Shown: one piece after another, positions 62,610 to 64,000 of the stretch
How the letters are laid out: each line of letters begins with the position of its first letter
Numbering within the stretch: position 1 is the first letter of the stretch
DNA from: SAR324 cluster bacterium
Lineage (GTDB): Bacteria > SAR324 > XYD2-FULL-50-16 > HCM1
Direction: 5' to 3'
DNA: 64,000 nucleotides
Assembly: GCA_002995645.1 (NCBI GenBank)
Contig: PUHO01000002.1
Coordinates: 1 to 64,000, forward strand
Program-made: the position numbers and the translations under genes
The notes under the pieces: model-generated
Told to the model about the DNA's origin: nothing
Seen by the model: the letters and a program-made list of their open reading frames with translations, nothing else
Database searches by the model: none

Positions 62610-63245
62610 ATGCACAATATAGCAAATCAATTTTTTATATCCGGAACAGATACGGACGTAGGAAAAACGTTTATAGCCGCCGCTTTTGTTGACGCGTTTC
62701 AAATGCATTATTGGAAGCCGATTCAAACCGGTTGCGAAGAGATGATGCAAGATAGTTTATATATACAAGATGCGGTGAGTAGAGATATTCAAATTTTTCA
62801 AGAGAAAATAGCATTACAAAAACCACTTTCACCGCACGAGGCGGCAAGTTATGAAAACCGGCATATTGATTTCCAAGAGTGGCAGTTGCCAACAAAAGAT
62901 ACTTTATTAGTTGAAGGTGCCGGCGGTTTGCTTGTGCCTATTAATAAAGAACAATATATGATTGATTTAATTGCAAAACTACAATTGCCGGTTGTTTTAG
63001 TTGTTCGTAGTGCTTTAGGCACGTTAAATCATAGCTTGCTTAGTATAGAAGCCTTGCAAAAGCGGGCTATTCCTTTACTTGGCTTGATTATGAACGGTGA
63101 CTTGAATGCAGGGAATAAAGCCAGTTTAGAAGCGTACGGCAAGGTGCCTGTTCTTGCTGAAATTCCTTTCTTACAAGGTACAAAGCAAGAAAAAACAAAA
63201 CAAGCGGCGGCTATACTTGCTAAGCAAATACGGCTTGTTCGTTAA
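62610..63245 (+). CDS. bioD: dethiobiotin synthetase
   Basis: BioD closes the ureido ring of dethiobiotin using CO2 and ATP. The 211-residue product has the P-loop GTDTDVGKTFIAAAF, WKPIQTG, SPHEAA and VEGAGGLLVPI, the full family set. It ends in a TAA that shares two bases with the stop of the convergent permease gene. bioA and bioB are not adjacent on either side. Confidence 0.95.
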   Translation: MHNIANQFFISGTDTDVGKTFIAAAFVDAFQMHYWKPIQTGCEEMMQDSLYIQDAVSRDIQIFQEKIALQKPLSPHEAASYENRHIDFQEWQLPTKDTLLVEGAGGLLVPINKEQYMIDLIAKLQLPVVLVVRSALGTLNHSLLSIEALQKRAIPLLGLIMNGDLNAGNKASLEAYGKVPVLAEIPFLQGTKQEKTKQAAAILAKQIRLVR

Positions 63246-64000
63246 TGTATTTGTTGCCTAGTAGTTTTATATTTTTTACTTATAAAGCGAAGTAGGCTAA
63301 CGCAAGCAAATAAAAGTAAAGCAATAAAGATAATAGCGGCGCCTGTTGGGATATCGGCATAAAAAGAGATAGTAAAACCAAGTGCGCAAGCTAATTGACT
63401 ATAGACAATAGAAAATATAATAGTTTGCTTAAAACTAGTTGCATGTTGTGCCGCCGTAAAAGGCGGAATAATCAGCAAAGCACCAATAAGCATAACGCCA
63501 ATTAAGTACATAGAAAAACTAATAACAAAAACGGCGAGTAACAGTAAAAGGCGGTTAATCCAATATAAAGGAAGCCCGTCGGCTAAAGCTAGTTCTTGGC
63601 TTAATGTAGCAAGAAAAATAGGTCTATAGAATAGAATTAAAATCAAGCTAAACAAAACGGAAGCAATAATAGTTATGTATACGTCTTGCATTGTGAGCGC
63701 TAAAATACTGCCAAAGAGAATATGAAGTAAAGAGCTATTGAGTTTATGCGCCCAACTTAGCGTAATAATGGCTAAAGCGAGACTGCCGGACATGAAAATA
63801 CTTAAAATAGAATCTTGCGCCGTGTGGTAACGTCTTTCTAGTTTTTCTAGAAAAAAAGCTAAGATAATAGAAATAATAAGCGAACCGGTCAGCGAGCCAA
63901 TACCAAATAATATGCCAATTGTGCTTCCTGCTAAAGAAGAATGCGCTAATGTGTCAGACAAGAGAGCATAACGCCGAAGTACAAGGAAACACCCTAGCAT
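63242..64000 (-). CDS. zinc/manganese ABC transporter permease (ZnuB/TroC type), 5' end cut
   Basis: This integral membrane permease is cut by the right edge. The visible 252 residues begin GCFLVLRRYALLSDTLAHSSLAG, which in the family follows a first TM helix of 20-30 residues, so the true start lies outside the window and the terminal Met at the edge is probably internal. About eight TM helices follow, with SWAHKLNSSLLHILFGSILAL and LIGALLIIPPFTAA typical of ZnuB, MntB or TroC. The metal is not determinable. Its stop overlaps that of bioD. Confidence 0.88.
   Translation of the reverse strand: MLGCFLVLRRYALLSDTLAHSSLAGSTIGILFGIGSLTGSLIISIILAFFLEKLERRYHTAQDSILSIFMSGSLALAIITLSWAHKLNSSLLHILFGSILALTMQDVYITIIASVLFSLILILFYRPIFLATLSQELALADGLPLYWINRLLLLLAVFVISFSMYLIGVMLIGALLIIPPFTAAQHATSFKQTIIFSIVYSQLACALGFTISFYADIPTGAAIIFIALLLFACVSLLRFISKKYKTTRQQIH

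Noticed and set aside
1..64000. tRNA, rRNA, tmRNA, riboswitch and attachment-site candidates
   Set aside because: All spacers were read; apart from the two arrays the longest is about 170 bases. None shows cloverleaf ends, the CCA-proximal TTCGA motif, or conserved riboswitch cores.

Overview
This is an AT-rich, gene-dense chromosomal segment from a diderm (Gram-negative type) bacterium using the standard bacterial code, with TAA, TAG and TGA all acting as stops. It has a LolA-like carrier, several lipoprotein and Sec signal peptides, GmhA, a PilZ protein with an N-terminal membrane anchor and a DUF790/Bax1-like nuclease. The PgpH-YbeY pair, this PilZ architecture and the Bax1-like protein together make a spirochaete my best guess (moderate to low confidence). 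Orphaned pathway pieces and decaying gene fragments suggest a host-associated lineage undergoing genome reduction.

Layout. 1-2.4 kb: the end of an acidic repeat protein, rsmG, and rplU-rpmA behind a clear sigma70-type promoter, followed by a tandem array of decayed copies of the rpmA and ybeY gene ends. 2.3-10.4 kb (minus): phoH-rsmB-rpe-ispF-dapE-pgpH-ybeY, tightly packed. 10.6-14.3 kb: dapA-prmC-ispA and a convergent RluA-family pseudouridine synthase. 14.9-22.1 kb (minus): a complete Na+-translocating NADH:quinone oxidoreductase operon, nqrABCDEF-apbE-nqrM, including a 57-residue NqrM. 22.2-25.9 kb: an orphan MalG-type sugar permease and a GH65 phosphorylase fused to a HAD domain whose catalytic residues are missing. 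26-33 kb: trpD-trpC-trpF, a small membrane zinc-ribbon protein, polA and pdxS-pdxT. 33-38.5 kb: nadD-rsfS-rlmH, a PilZ protein, a PgaB/GHL13-like exported protein, and an unknown gene with cmk. 38.5-42.2 kb: dxs and a phosphohexomutase. 42.2-45.3 kb: rho-rpmE-prfA, followed by a second array of decayed copies of the prfA 3' end. 45.4-50 kb: a stand-alone FtsK-type membrane domain, the Bax1-like protein, a SpoU methyltransferase, a ParB-like protein and an SDR oxidoreductase. 50-57 kb (minus): trpS, a small membrane protein, gmhA, guaA, a LolA-like gene, two exported unknowns and a DksA-like gene. 57.2-63.2 kb (plus): a large phosphohexomutase, a lipoprotein and bioF-bioH-bioC-bioD. The right edge cuts a ZnuB-type metal permease.

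The genes supply respiratory sodium pumping, isoprenoid precursors (dxs, ispF, ispA), diaminopimelate (dapA, dapE), PLP, partial tryptophan and biotin routes, ribosome modification and translation termination. No tRNA, rRNA, CRISPR, insertion sequence or prophage was recognised. Only two gene-free stretches exceed 300 bases, and both are the gene-tail duplication arrays, the most unusual features of the window.
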